Made by a program: the position numbers and the translations under genes
Part shown: positions 40,094 to 49,961 of the stretch, piece by piece
Numbering within the stretch: the stretch's first letter is position 1
How the letters are laid out: every line of letters starts with the position of its first letter
The notes under the pieces: generated by a model
Told to the model about the DNA's origin: nothing
Database searches by the model: none
Seen by the model: the letters and a program-made list of their open reading frames with translations, nothing else
DNA from: Marinobacter sediminum
GTDB taxonomy: Bacteria > Pseudomonadota > Gammaproteobacteria > Pseudomonadales > Oleiphilaceae
Assembly: GCF_016820575.1 (NCBI RefSeq)
Contig: NZ_JAEMQH010000002.1
Span: 558,001 to 622,000 of the forward strand
DNA length: 64,000 bases
Direction of reading: 5' to 3'

Positions 40094-41809
40094 ATGCAAA
40101 AGCGAATGCCACGGGATATGTCCACGATGGTCGGGACCATAGACGATCTTGCCAGGTTGGCCGACTATTCGTTCATGGACCAACTCAACTGCGACCCTCA
40201 CGGGAGAGAAGACGGGGCTGAACACGCGCCAAGACAGGTTTTTTCGGGTCACTATGTTCCGGTCAAACCCACGCCCATCGAAAATCCTGAATACGTTGCG
40301 CATGGGAAAACGCTGTTTAATGAACTGGGCTTCGCCGACAGTCTGGCTCAGTCGGACGACTTTGCCCGCATGTTCTCTGGAGACCTATCGCTTGTTCCGG
40401 AACCCATTCGAAAAGCCGGGTGGGCTTGTGGCTACGCGCTTTCAATTTACGGCAACGAGTACACACGCCAATGCCCGTTTCAAACCGGCAATGGTTATGG
40501 CGACGGTCGCGCCATTTCGGTGCTTGAAGTTGTAGCCAATAACCAGCGCTGGGAAATGCAGCTGAAGGGAGGAGGGCGGACACCCTACTGCCGCGGAGGA
40601 GACGGCCGGGCAGTTCTGCGGTCCAGTGTTCGGGAGTTCCTGGCGCAGGAGCATATGCACGCTCTGGGTGTGCCGACGTCACGGTCGCTGAGTTTGTACG
40701 TGTCGACAACCGAGAAGGTCAGGCGTCCATGGTACTCGAAAGGCTCACGATCAACGGATCCCGATGTTCTTGTATCTGAGCCGGTTGCCATATCGACCCG
40801 CGTTGCGCCGTCGTTCATTCGGGTAGGGCAGCTTGAGCTCTTTAGTCGCCGTGCCCGAAAGCAGGAACACCCGCAGGCGATGGAGGAGCTCGAGAAAATT
40901 GTCTTGCACCTGATTGATCGGGAGTACAACGAGGTTATCGATCAGACATTGGCCACCCCAGAAAAAGTGGTGATGCTGGCACATGCGTTTCGCCGCCGAC
41001 TAACGTCGCTTGTGGCGAACTGGGTCCGTGTTGGGTATTGCCAGGGCAACTTCAACAGTGACAACTGCGCAGCCGGCGGTTATACGCTCGACTATGGCCC
41101 CTTTGGATTCTGCGATGTATTTGATCCGCAGTACCAGCCGTGGACAGGCGGCGGGCATCACTACGCATTCCTTAACCAACCGGCGGCAGCCGATCGCAAC
41201 TTCTACTCGTTTTGTACCGCCCTGCGGCCGCTGTTGGCGGCGCATCCGGGCTGCCTGCGTCAACTCGACGAGATTCAAGGTAACTTCCCGCAGGTGATGC
41301 AAGAGGAAATGGAGAAAATGTGGGCGGCCAAACTTGGCCTTGACGCCTTTGATGCAGAATTGTTCAGTGAGTTAGCAACGCTGATGATGCAAACACCCGT
41401 CGATTACACCGTGTTCTTCCGGGAACTCTCGTCGGTGCCCGACGACGTTGAGGAACTCAAGAAAAGCTTCTACGAGGGGCGAACCTATGCTGCAGATCCA
41501 GAAGGGCTGGACAAGCGCTGGTCAGAATGGCTCAAAAAATGGAAATCGTGCACTCGACCTTGCTCCCGTGAAGAGTTGTCTCATCAGATGAAAGGGGTTA
41601 ACCCGAAGTACAGTCTAAGAGAATGGTTCGTTGTGCCTGCCTATCAGCAAGCCGCAGAGGGGAACTACGCTTTATTGAGAGAACTGCAGGAGGTCATGAC
41701 GCAGCCGTACGCCGAGCAATCGAACGTTTCGGAAGACAAATACTACCGGCTCAAGCCGCTAGAGCTCTTCGATCTTGGTGGATCCTCGCATTACAGTTGC
41801 TCGTCGTGA
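40094..41809 (+). CDS. selO: divergent SelO/YdiU pseudokinase-fold AMP transferase
   Basis: A 571-residue member of the SelO family, which in E. coli transfers AMP to Ser, Thr or Tyr of target proteins. Key segments are [25 protein letters not shown] near residue 158, GNFNSDN near 317 (E. coli GVMNTDN), and [14 protein letters not shown] near 330. The C-terminus ends CSS, as in E. coli, at the position of selenocysteine in animals. It is about 90 residues longer than E. coli YdiU and differs in otherwise conserved spots, so it is a separate subfamily. An AGGAG site precedes the ATG. It interrupts the mal gene set. Confidence 0.85.
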   Translation: MQKRMPRDMSTMVGTIDDLARLADYSFMDQLNCDPHGREDGAEHAPRQVFSGHYVPVKPTPIENPEYVAHGKTLFNELGFADSLAQSDDFARMFSGDLSLVPEPIRKAGWACGYALSIYGNEYTRQCPFQTGNGYGDGRAISVLEVVANNQRWEMQLKGGGRTPYCRGGDGRAVLRSSVREFLAQEHMHALGVPTSRSLSLYVSTTEKVRRPWYSKGSRSTDPDVLVSEPVAISTRVAPSFIRVGQLELFSRRARKQEHPQAMEELEKIVLHLIDREYNEVIDQTLATPEKVVMLAHAFRRRLTSLVANWVRVGYCQGNFNSDNCAAGGYTLDYGPFGFCDVFDPQYQPWTGGGHHYAFLNQPAAADRNFYSFCTALRPLLAAHPGCLRQLDEIQGNFPQVMQEEMEKMWAAKLGLDAFDAELFSELATLMMQTPVDYTVFFRELSSVPDDVEELKKSFYEGRTYAADPEGLDKRWSEWLKKWKSCTRPCSREELSHQMKGVNPKYSLREWFVVPAYQQAAEGNYALLRELQEVMTQPYAEQSNVSEDKYYRLKPLELFDLGGSSHYSCSS

Positions 41810-41920
41810 ACTCTTTTCCAGCAAAACCGTGATAAAAGTTCTAGTTTAGCGGAAATAGGACCTTTTATGACTTTGACCATTATTACCCGCTTCACCATGG
41901 CCGCCATTTAATCAGGCATG

Positions 41921-41944
41921 AAAAAAGGGAGCCTTGACCCCCTT
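41921..41944 (-). terminator. terminator after malK
   Basis: On the minus strand AAGGG and CCCTT pair around a short loop and lead into six T residues. Confidence 0.6.
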
Positions 41945-41963
41945 GATTACACTTGTTACCGAC

Positions 41964-43079
<1,116 letters not shown>

Positions 43080-43111
43080 AACTGGAATCTTCTTGTTTGG
43101 TCTTATGTGTC

Positions 43112-44725
43112 TCAGAGCCTGGCGATTTCAACGCCCCAAGGCTCCAGGTTCAGGTTGGATCCTTGCCACTGACCGCCGACAAAGTCCGGCGTCTCTGACA
43201 CTGGCGTGCCTTCTGCCGGCAGGGTAATGCGGGTGGCGTTGTCGCTCAGGTTCAATGCGATCAGGAGTCGCTCGCCGTCCAGGCTGCGGGTGTAGACAAG
43301 GGTGTCCTTGGGGCTTTCGAGGAATTCAATATCGCCCTTTAGCACCACGCTCTGATCTTTCCGCCACCCGAGAAATGCCCGGTACGCGGACAGCATTGAC
43401 TTGTCCTTCCCGTCCTGCACATCCACAGCGGCGCTGTAGTGCTCATCATAAACAGGCAGCCAAGGCGGTGTATCTGAGAAGCCACCGTTAGTCTTCTGAT
43501 GATCCCAGACCATCGGCGTGCGACATCCGTCCCGGCCTTTGTACTCCGGCCAGAAGTTGATGCCGTAGGGATCGACCAGGTCTTCGTACTGCAGTTCGGC
43601 CTCGGTGAGTCCCAATTCCTCGCCCTGGTACAGGCAGACGCTGCCGCGCAGGGTCAGCAGCATGGCCATGTAGGCTTTCAACTGTTGATCGGATTTGGCC
43701 TGCCAGCGGGTGGCTACCCGGGTGACGTCGTGGTTGCCAATAGCCCAGCAGGGCCAGCCATCGGTCAGTTTGTCTTCGATGGTGCTGACGGTTCTGTGAA
43801 AGAACTCGGAGCCGTGCTCTTCGGTCAGCAGATCGAATGAGTAGGCCATGTGCAGCTTGTCGCCGTCACGGGTGTAGTCGGCCATGGTCTGCAGCGAGTT
43901 GTCATCGCCAATTTCACCAACCGTCGTGGTTCCCGGGTATTCATCAAGCAGGGCACGCAGGCGCTGCAGGAAGGCCAGGTTCTCGGGCTGGGTCTTGTCG
44001 TACTTGTGGAACTGGTAGGCGTAAGGGTTTTCCTTGCGCACACCTATCGAACCCTCAGCGATGGCATTGCTGGCCGGGTTGTCCCGAAGCTTGGGATCGT
44101 GGAAGCAGAAATTGACTGCGTCCAGGCGGAAACCGTCAACGCCCCGTTCCAGCCAGAATTTAACGTCAGACAGTGCCTGGTTCTGGACTTCCTCGTTGTG
44201 GAAGTTCAGATCCGGCTGGCTGGTGAGAAAGTTGTGCAGGTAGTACTGCTTGCGCCGGCTGTCCCAGGCCCAGGCCGAACCACCGAATACCGACAGCCAG
44301 TTGTTGGGTGGCGTCCCATCGGGCTTGGGGTCGGCCCACACGTACCAGTCGGCTTTGTCGTTAGTGCGGTTGGCTCGGCTTTCCTTGAACCAGGTGTGCT
44401 GGTCCGAGGAGTGGCTGAGCACCTGGTCAATCATGATCTTCAGGCCGCGGTCGTGGGCCTTTGATACCAGCTCATCGAAGTCCGCCAGAGTGCCAAAGAT
44501 AGGGTCAACGTCCCGGTAGTCGGCAACGTCGTAACCGAAATCCTTCATGGGCGAGGTAAAAAACGGTGACAGCCAGATCGCATCCACATTCAGACCGGCA
44601 ATGTAGTCCAGCTTTGCGGTGATCCCAGGCAGGTCGCCAATTCCGTCGCCGTTGGAATCGAAGAAACTCCGTGGATAAACTTGGTAGATGACGGCGCCAC
44701 GCCACCAGTCCGGATTCTTGTTCAT
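43112..44725 (-). CDS. alpha-glucosidase, GH13, Halomonas HaG type
   Basis: A 537-residue cytoplasmic hydrolase releasing glucose from maltose and short maltodextrins. The catalytic residues fall at Asp202 (GFRLDAVNF), Glu271 (VGEIGDD) and Asp333 (GNHDVTR), the same numbers I recall for the Halomonas enzyme HaG. The N-terminus [15 protein letters not shown] is typical. No signal peptide is present. The ATG at 44725 has an AGAGG site; a frame to 44773 was rejected. It is the first gene of an operon with malK. A copy of the three-block mal element lies 133 bases upstream. Confidence 0.92.
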   Translation of the reverse strand: MNKNPDWWRGAVIYQVYPRSFFDSNGDGIGDLPGITAKLDYIAGLNVDAIWLSPFFTSPMKDFGYDVADYRDVDPIFGTLADFDELVSKAHDRGLKIMIDQVLSHSSDQHTWFKESRANRTNDKADWYVWADPKPDGTPPNNWLSVFGGSAWAWDSRRKQYYLHNFLTSQPDLNFHNEEVQNQALSDVKFWLERGVDGFRLDAVNFCFHDPKLRDNPASNAIAEGSIGVRKENPYAYQFHKYDKTQPENLAFLQRLRALLDEYPGTTTVGEIGDDNSLQTMADYTRDGDKLHMAYSFDLLTEEHGSEFFHRTVSTIEDKLTDGWPCWAIGNHDVTRVATRWQAKSDQQLKAYMAMLLTLRGSVCLYQGEELGLTEAELQYEDLVDPYGINFWPEYKGRDGCRTPMVWDHQKTNGGFSDTPPWLPVYDEHYSAAVDVQDGKDKSMLSAYRAFLGWRKDQSVVLKGDIEFLESPKDTLVYTRSLDGERLLIALNLSDNATRITLPAEGTPVSETPDFVGGQWQGSNLNLEPWGVEIARL

Positions 44726-44858
44726 TGTTCCTCTCTTATACTCCGGTGGTGAAAGGTTGTCAGGGTAGAGCACGGATAAAAGGTCTCTAACCCAGTTAGA
44801 AGCAAGTCATACTGAGCCGATTGTTAACCCTGTTCATCCTCCTGGCTGACTTTTTGTT

Positions 44859-44888
44859 GGCGTAGTCCGGGGGAGGAGGGGGGCGTAG
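44859..44888 (+). promoter_or_regulatory. three-block mal element, copy 2
   Basis: GGCGTAG, 3 bases, GGGGGAG, 6 bases, GGCGTAG, identical in blocks and spacing to the copy at 34728-34757. It contains GGGGAGGAGG (44870-44879), a perfect match to the enteric MalT box. It has the same orientation towards alpha-glucosidase-malK as copy 1 has towards malEFG. The interval 44726-45101 (376 bases) contains this element and no gene. Confidence 0.72.
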
Positions 44889-45101
44889 CAGGGCGGAGAC
44901 GGTCTGGCATTGCCCTTATTCGGTGCGTGCTCTGATTGCCAGGTAACCAATGGGCGTGAAATCGGTGCGCTTTTGAACGCAAAGCCGCACTTTCCTGAGC
45001 TTAATTCTAGGCCCGAACCTTGCAAACGATTCCTTCATTCCGGTTTGACTGTGGCCGCCAAGAGCCACGCAGTCCAGTTGTGCGGTTTGGAGGCCAGCAG
45101 C

Positions 45102-47249
45102 ATGACCCTGAAGAGTGAATTTATGAAACTGACCAGTGCCGAGCGCAGCTGGTTGCCAGTCTGGGGAGCGACAGGAAAACTGGCCATGGGCTGGTCCTGT
45201 TTTCTCAATCGGGGCCTTTACGGCACCAACGAGCAGATTTTCGAGAGTATTGCCCGAACCCGCCGGGATGCCCTGATTACCTGGGCGGATCACAAATGGT
45301 CGTTCCTGAACACGCTGGCTGTCCGGCTTGAGGGGCAGGATGACGACGGCATGCGGGAGCTGATCGAGACATCATCTGGCCGGCTTCGGGAAATATCCGA
45401 GCTGTTTGTAGTGAACGAGGAAGGCCTGGTGTTGGCATCGTCGGCATCCGCACGACAGGGCAGGCGAGATCTGCCCCAAGAGGCGGTTCGGCGAGGCACT
45501 CACGAGCGTTTACTACACGGGCCTTATCGGGATCCGGTTACGCTGAGCCTGGGCGCCACGACCTCTCGATTCCATGATGCAGTGACCCTGATGTTCTATC
45601 ATCCGGTCACCCTTGAATCCGGTGGCGCGGCAGCGATCTGTGCCCGTATTCCCAACGATGTCATGAGCGACCTGATCCAACGGGAGGCGGGGCATGTGTT
45701 TGAGGAATCCGGCGACAACTATCTGTTCATGATCGACAGCCAGTTCGACCGAACCATCCAGACCGGCACGGCGCTGTCCCGTTCCCGATTCGAGGATGCC
45801 ACCTTCAGTCATGGCGACAACTTGAAAGACGGCATCCGCACGGGGTTCGGCACCGTGGGCGTCCGGGAGCACACAGAGTTTGAGATCCGCTTTACTGATC
45901 CGGCGACAGGCCGCTTGCACCCAGGCGTGCGGGAAACCATCGCCAACGGAGAAAACCTGTTTGTTACCTACCCCGGGTATTCGGATTACCGGCACATTCC
46001 GGTGATCGGCAAGGGCGTGACCTTCCAGATGCCCGGTTCGCCAGATCGATGGGGCATGATGTGCGAGGGCGACCTGGAGGAAGTGTACCGGCGCCGCTCG
46101 GTATCCTGGCGCCTGACTGCGCGGATGACGGTGCTTATCGGTCTTTTGTGGGGCATTAACCTGGCCATGGCCTGGAGCGGTGTATCGCTTTGGCTGGAAG
46201 CTGCGGTGACGGCAGGCTCTGCATTGGCGGGTGTGCTTCTGTTTCGGAGTATTTCGGCAAAACCGCTGTCTGAAAACCTCGGAGCCATGGCGGACATCAT
46301 CCGAAACATTGCTGAAGGTGGTGGCAACTTGCGCCAGCGCATGGACCCATCCTCGATGCCACGTGACGAGACAGGCGACCTGGCACGTTGGATTAACAGC
46401 TTTATCGACAGTCTTGATGGCATGGTCGGACAGGTCATCTCACTGGCTGCAGATTCGCGCCAGGCCAGCGATCAGTTGATGACCCAGAACCGGCTGGCGG
46501 ACGAAAGGGTTCGACAGGTGCTCGCGCACATCGAAGATATGGTGCGGGGCGCAACCTCTCAGGAGAATGAGATCCGGAATGCGTCGACGACGGCCCAGGA
46601 GATGCGCTCAAGCATGGAGGAAGTGGTGGAGCGGGCCCGAGAGCAGTTTGCCAGGGTCAGTCAGGAAACTCAGAGTATTCGCAATGTCATTACCCGATCG
46701 GCGGACGGTATTCGGGCTGCCAACGATCGCACCGAGGAAATTAGCAAAACGGCACTGGTGATTAACGATATCGCCGCCCAGACCAACCTGCTGGCCCTCA
46801 ACGCAGCGATTGAAGCGGCCCGGGCCGGTGATTCGGGGCGTGGATTTGCCGTGGTTGCCGACGAGGTACGTCAGCTGGCTTCCCGCACGACCCAGGCCAC
46901 CAAGGATATCAGCGAACGGTTACAAGGCGTTCAGGAGGAAACCCGCCGCGCGGTTATCACGATGGAAGAGGGCATGTCGGAAATGGAGGAGCGCCTGCGC
47001 AAAGCTGAGGCTGCCGCCGACGATAACTCCACTCTGCATGTCATGGTGGAAAACCTGTTTCGGGCGATCGCCGGCATTGAGAGTACCAATGTTCAACAGA
47101 GCACCCAGACCGCGGGCGTGTCCGAGAGCGCATCCGTGATGAACGGTGTGATTGAGCAGCTGACATTGAGTGCCGAGCGCACGCAAGCCTCCGCCAGCAA
47201 GCTGCAAAGACTGACCGGCCAGTTCCAGGTGTCGGCGGAGGTGGCCTGA
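45102..47249 (+). CDS. methyl-accepting chemotaxis protein with internal membrane hairpin
   Basis: A 715-residue chemoreceptor. The signalling tip [36 protein letters not shown] begins near residue 556 in pieces typical of all receptors. The sensor region (about 1-335) has no clear N-terminal membrane segment; two adjacent hydrophobic stretches lie at about 340-385, followed by a HAMP-like linker. This is the Aer-like layout, with the sensor in the cytoplasm. The ATG at 45102 has a GGAGG site; a frame from 44910 was rejected because it crosses the mal control region. No CheR-binding pentapeptide is at the C-terminus. The ligand is unknown. Confidence 0.85.
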   Translation: MTLKSEFMKLTSAERSWLPVWGATGKLAMGWSCFLNRGLYGTNEQIFESIARTRRDALITWADHKWSFLNTLAVRLEGQDDDGMRELIETSSGRLREISELFVVNEEGLVLASSASARQGRRDLPQEAVRRGTHERLLHGPYRDPVTLSLGATTSRFHDAVTLMFYHPVTLESGGAAAICARIPNDVMSDLIQREAGHVFEESGDNYLFMIDSQFDRTIQTGTALSRSRFEDATFSHGDNLKDGIRTGFGTVGVREHTEFEIRFTDPATGRLHPGVRETIANGENLFVTYPGYSDYRHIPVIGKGVTFQMPGSPDRWGMMCEGDLEEVYRRRSVSWRLTARMTVLIGLLWGINLAMAWSGVSLWLEAAVTAGSALAGVLLFRSISAKPLSENLGAMADIIRNIAEGGGNLRQRMDPSSMPRDETGDLARWINSFIDSLDGMVGQVISLAADSRQASDQLMTQNRLADERVRQVLAHIEDMVRGATSQENEIRNASTTAQEMRSSMEEVVERAREQFARVSQETQSIRNVITRSADGIRAANDRTEEISKTALVINDIAAQTNLLALNAAIEAARAGDSGRGFAVVADEVRQLASRTTQATKDISERLQGVQEETRRAVITMEEGMSEMEERLRKAEAAADDNSTLHVMVENLFRAIAGIESTNVQQSTQTAGVSESASVMNGVIEQLTLSAERTQASASKLQRLTGQFQVSAEVA

Positions 47250-47343
47250 CCAAATCGGCGGCATTGGCTTCGGCGCCTGAGCTGGCTAGACTTCCGTGAA
47301 TTCCGGCGGGCCAGCCCGCCGATCCACCGTTCCGGAGGCTCGT

Positions 47344-48366
47344 GTGCAGCATTGTTATTTCAGGCAGGTCAAATCGCTCCTTCTGTGGGCCAAAGCGGTA
47401 ACCGGGTTGATGTTTCTGACGGCCAGCGGCTTCGCCCAAGCCGAGTGGCACCGATACTCCGACACCGCCATGACCACGCCCATCCACCTGGAGTTCTGGG
47501 CGGAAGATCAGGCCAAGGCCGACAATATCGCCGAGTCGGTGTTGGCGGTGTTCCACCACGTTGATCGAACCATGAGTCGCTACCGCGCCGATTCCGAACT
47601 GTCGAAGGTAAATCGGGAAGCGGCGAATCGGGCAGTACAGGTTTCGGCGGATCTATTCAACGTGCTGCAAAAAGCCAAACAGGTGTCGGAACTCAGCGGT
47701 GGCGCCTTTGACATCAGTTTCGGGTCGGTGGGATTTCTCTACGATTATCGCGCCCGGCAGCAACCGTCGGCCGACCATATTGCCTCTGAACTCGGGCACA
47801 TCAACTACCGGGACATCATCCTTGATGAGAAGGACCGTACGGTGCAGTTTCGCCAAAACGGCCTGAAGTTGGATCTGGGCGGCATCGCCAAGGGGTATGC
47901 GGTGGATCTCGGGATCGCGGAGCTTAAGCGTGCCGGCGTTCGCCATGCCCAGCTCAGTGCCGGTGGCGATATGCGTCTGCTTGGGGACCGGCGCGGGCGC
48001 CCCTGGGTGGTCGGGGTGCGCGACCCACGCTCGGAGGATCGCAATGCGGTGGTGTTACCGATGACCGACACGGCTATTTCCACCTCAGGGGATTACGAGC
48101 GGTATTTCGTTAACGACGCGGGCGAGAGAGTGCACCACATTCTGGCGCCATCCACCGGTAAGCCGGTGCGGGGGGTGCAGAGTGTCACCATTCTCGGAAC
48201 TGATGCCTTGACGACCGACGGCCTGTCCACCGCGGTGTTTGTGCTGGGGCCCGAGCAGGGGTTGGCCATGGTGAACCGGTTGCCGGGTATCGACGCCATC
48301 ATCATCGATGAAGAGCGCCGGATGCATTACTCCGAGGGCTTGCAACCACCTGAGCCTGATCAGTAA
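47344..48366 (+). CDS. apbE: FAD:protein FMN transferase
   Basis: A 340-residue exported ApbE-family enzyme that attaches FMN covalently to Ser or Thr of envelope redox proteins, using FAD. The signal peptide ends SGFAQA. Family motifs are RTMSRYRADSELSKVN, SGGAFDISFGSVGFLY, LGGIAKGYAVD near residue 180, SAGGDMRLLGDR, and HHILAPSTGKPV. The start is a GTG with GGAGG 5 bases upstream; an earlier GTG at 47296 would delay the signal peptide. No Rnf, Nqr or NosR target is nearby. It opens a block of envelope redox genes, which suggests a local flavin acceptor not yet recognised. Confidence 0.9.
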   Translation: MQHCYFRQVKSLLLWAKAVTGLMFLTASGFAQAEWHRYSDTAMTTPIHLEFWAEDQAKADNIAESVLAVFHHVDRTMSRYRADSELSKVNREAANRAVQVSADLFNVLQKAKQVSELSGGAFDISFGSVGFLYDYRARQQPSADHIASELGHINYRDIILDEKDRTVQFRQNGLKLDLGGIAKGYAVDLGIAELKRAGVRHAQLSAGGDMRLLGDRRGRPWVVGVRDPRSEDRNAVVLPMTDTAISTSGDYERYFVNDAGERVHHILAPSTGKPVRGVQSVTILGTDALTTDGLSTAVFVLGPEQGLAMVNRLPGIDAIIIDEERRMHYSEGLQPPEPDQ

Positions 48367-48377
48367 CCAGGCTCAGG
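48349..48377. terminator. hairpin at the end of apbE
   Basis: CCTGAGCCTG and CAGGCTCAGG form a perfect 10-bp stem around 9 bases, overlapping the apbE stop codon. It lies between convergent genes. No long T tract is present. Confidence 0.55.
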
Positions 48378-48392
48378 AACTTCCTTGACCTG

Positions 48393-49949
48393 TTAAGAGA
48401 TAGTGCCGTTTACAATGCCGGGCATGGCGATCAGGCTGTCCTGCATGGTGCTGTTGCCCAGCCCATGGCCGTTGAAGCGATTGCCAAAATCGGCCTCTTC
48501 GCCGTGCAGTGCCATGTAGTTCAGAAGCACCGTCTGAACCAGCTGGTTAACGTTGTTGGCGGCGGGACTGGAAGCGGTTTCCACCGACGCATCCGAACGC
48601 ATGAAACCGATCTGGTTGCGGATGGCCGTTGGCCGCCCATTGGGGTTGTACACGAGGAAAAACGACGCTGCGGTTTGCTGGTTATCCCCGGTCCATTCTC
48701 CCTTTCCACGACCGTCCATAGAGTCGTCGATACGGCCGTTGCTTGAGACCGATCCGTCGCTGAACACGTAGAGCATCAGTGGCATGCCGACTCGGGCAGC
48801 GTACTCCAGGCAGGCGCCCATGCAGCGACCGGCCAGCTCATCCCGGCGTTCGCCGGTGCCACGCTCGCCAGTATGGTAGTCATAGCCACCCATGGTGACG
48901 GTGCCCGCACCGGCATAGCCATTCATCACCAGTTTCATTACCGAGGCGGTTTTGCGGAACTCGCGGTTGTTGTCGAATTCGTCGCGGGTGAAGATGCCTG
49001 TTGGCCCGACAATCTCCATATCGAGATCAGGGTTGAGGGCGCTGGGATCACCGAAGCGATCGGCCAAATCCGCACTCTTCACATAGCCGCACCGCACCAG
49101 ATCCTTCACCACCTCATCGCTGGATATCTTGGTGTCCATTCGGTTCATCTTGGCATCGCTGATTCGCTGAATGGATTCCATAACGGCAACGGCATCGCCC
49201 TGATCTAGGATGCCAATCAGATCGCCGACATCCACCAGGCCGGTTACGTCGGAAGGCCGGTCAATTTTGGTAGGACGAACCTGGGGATTGATCAGGTTCA
49301 TCGGTGCCATGGAATTACCGCCAGACTCGGAACTCTGGGAGCCCACCAATGACAGTAGCGAACCGTCAGCCCCAGCCTGGTGAATTCCGTACATGGGGTT
49401 GTGCGGATTGTTGCCAGTGTCATTCTCCGAACGGGCGGCAATGATGGTGCCGTTGGTGGCGGCTCGGGTGCCAGCGCTGGTGCTTTGCTGAATGCCCCTC
49501 AAAAAGCCGCTGTCGCTATGAAATGCCAACCCCATTTCGTTGTTCACGAACGAGGGGTTGTTGGGCAGCATATCCCCGGGCAGGCCGAGGCGGTTGTAAC
49601 CGGCGGTGCTGAGAAAATCCATCTGTCCCCCGGATTTGCCCATGAGCACGTTGGAGCCGGCGATGTTGGCGCCACCAGCCAGATCAAAGCAGATGAAGGG
49701 GATCTTCCCGGCACCATTGACCGCGATGCCGCAGCTTTGTTTCAGGGTTTCCAGGTCTGACGAGAGTGCTGCCGACGCACTACGTGGGTTGCCGAACAGG
49801 CTGAAAATGGACGCGCCGAATACGGTAGCGCTGCCGGCCATAAAGCCCTGGGCAATGAATTCCCGGCGAGTGCGTGGCCGGCCGTGGTCGGAGTGGCGCA
49901 GCGGTTCACCGTTGGCCAGGGTCTTGTTACGTGATCTGCGTATAAACAT
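48393..49949 (-). CDS. Tat-exported DUF1501-like protein
   Basis: A 518-residue protein. The N-terminus has RTRREFIAQG with the twin arginines at residues 28-29, then a hydrophobic stretch and SASA, a typical Tat signal; it should be exported folded. The body has IPFICFDLAGGANIAGSN and TVTMGGYDYHTGERG, matching DUF1501 proteins of the alkaline phosphatase/sulfatase-like superfamily (GWDxH in others). No activity is established for this family. It is the last gene of a three-gene operon with two haem-motif proteins, 12 bases after the LamG gene. ATG 49949 was preferred to TTG 49955 because of AAGGA spacing. Confidence 0.72.
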   Translation of the reverse strand: MFIRRSRNKTLANGEPLRHSDHGRPRTRREFIAQGFMAGSATVFGASIFSLFGNPRSASAALSSDLETLKQSCGIAVNGAGKIPFICFDLAGGANIAGSNVLMGKSGGQMDFLSTAGYNRLGLPGDMLPNNPSFVNNEMGLAFHSDSGFLRGIQQSTSAGTRAATNGTIIAARSENDTGNNPHNPMYGIHQAGADGSLLSLVGSQSSESGGNSMAPMNLINPQVRPTKIDRPSDVTGLVDVGDLIGILDQGDAVAVMESIQRISDAKMNRMDTKISSDEVVKDLVRCGYVKSADLADRFGDPSALNPDLDMEIVGPTGIFTRDEFDNNREFRKTASVMKLVMNGYAGAGTVTMGGYDYHTGERGTGERRDELAGRCMGACLEYAARVGMPLMLYVFSDGSVSSNGRIDDSMDGRGKGEWTGDNQQTAASFFLVYNPNGRPTAIRNQIGFMRSDASVETASSPAANNVNQLVQTVLLNYMALHGEEADFGNRFNGHGLGNSTMQDSLIAMPGIVNGTIS

Positions 49950-49961
49950 GGTCAACGTCCT

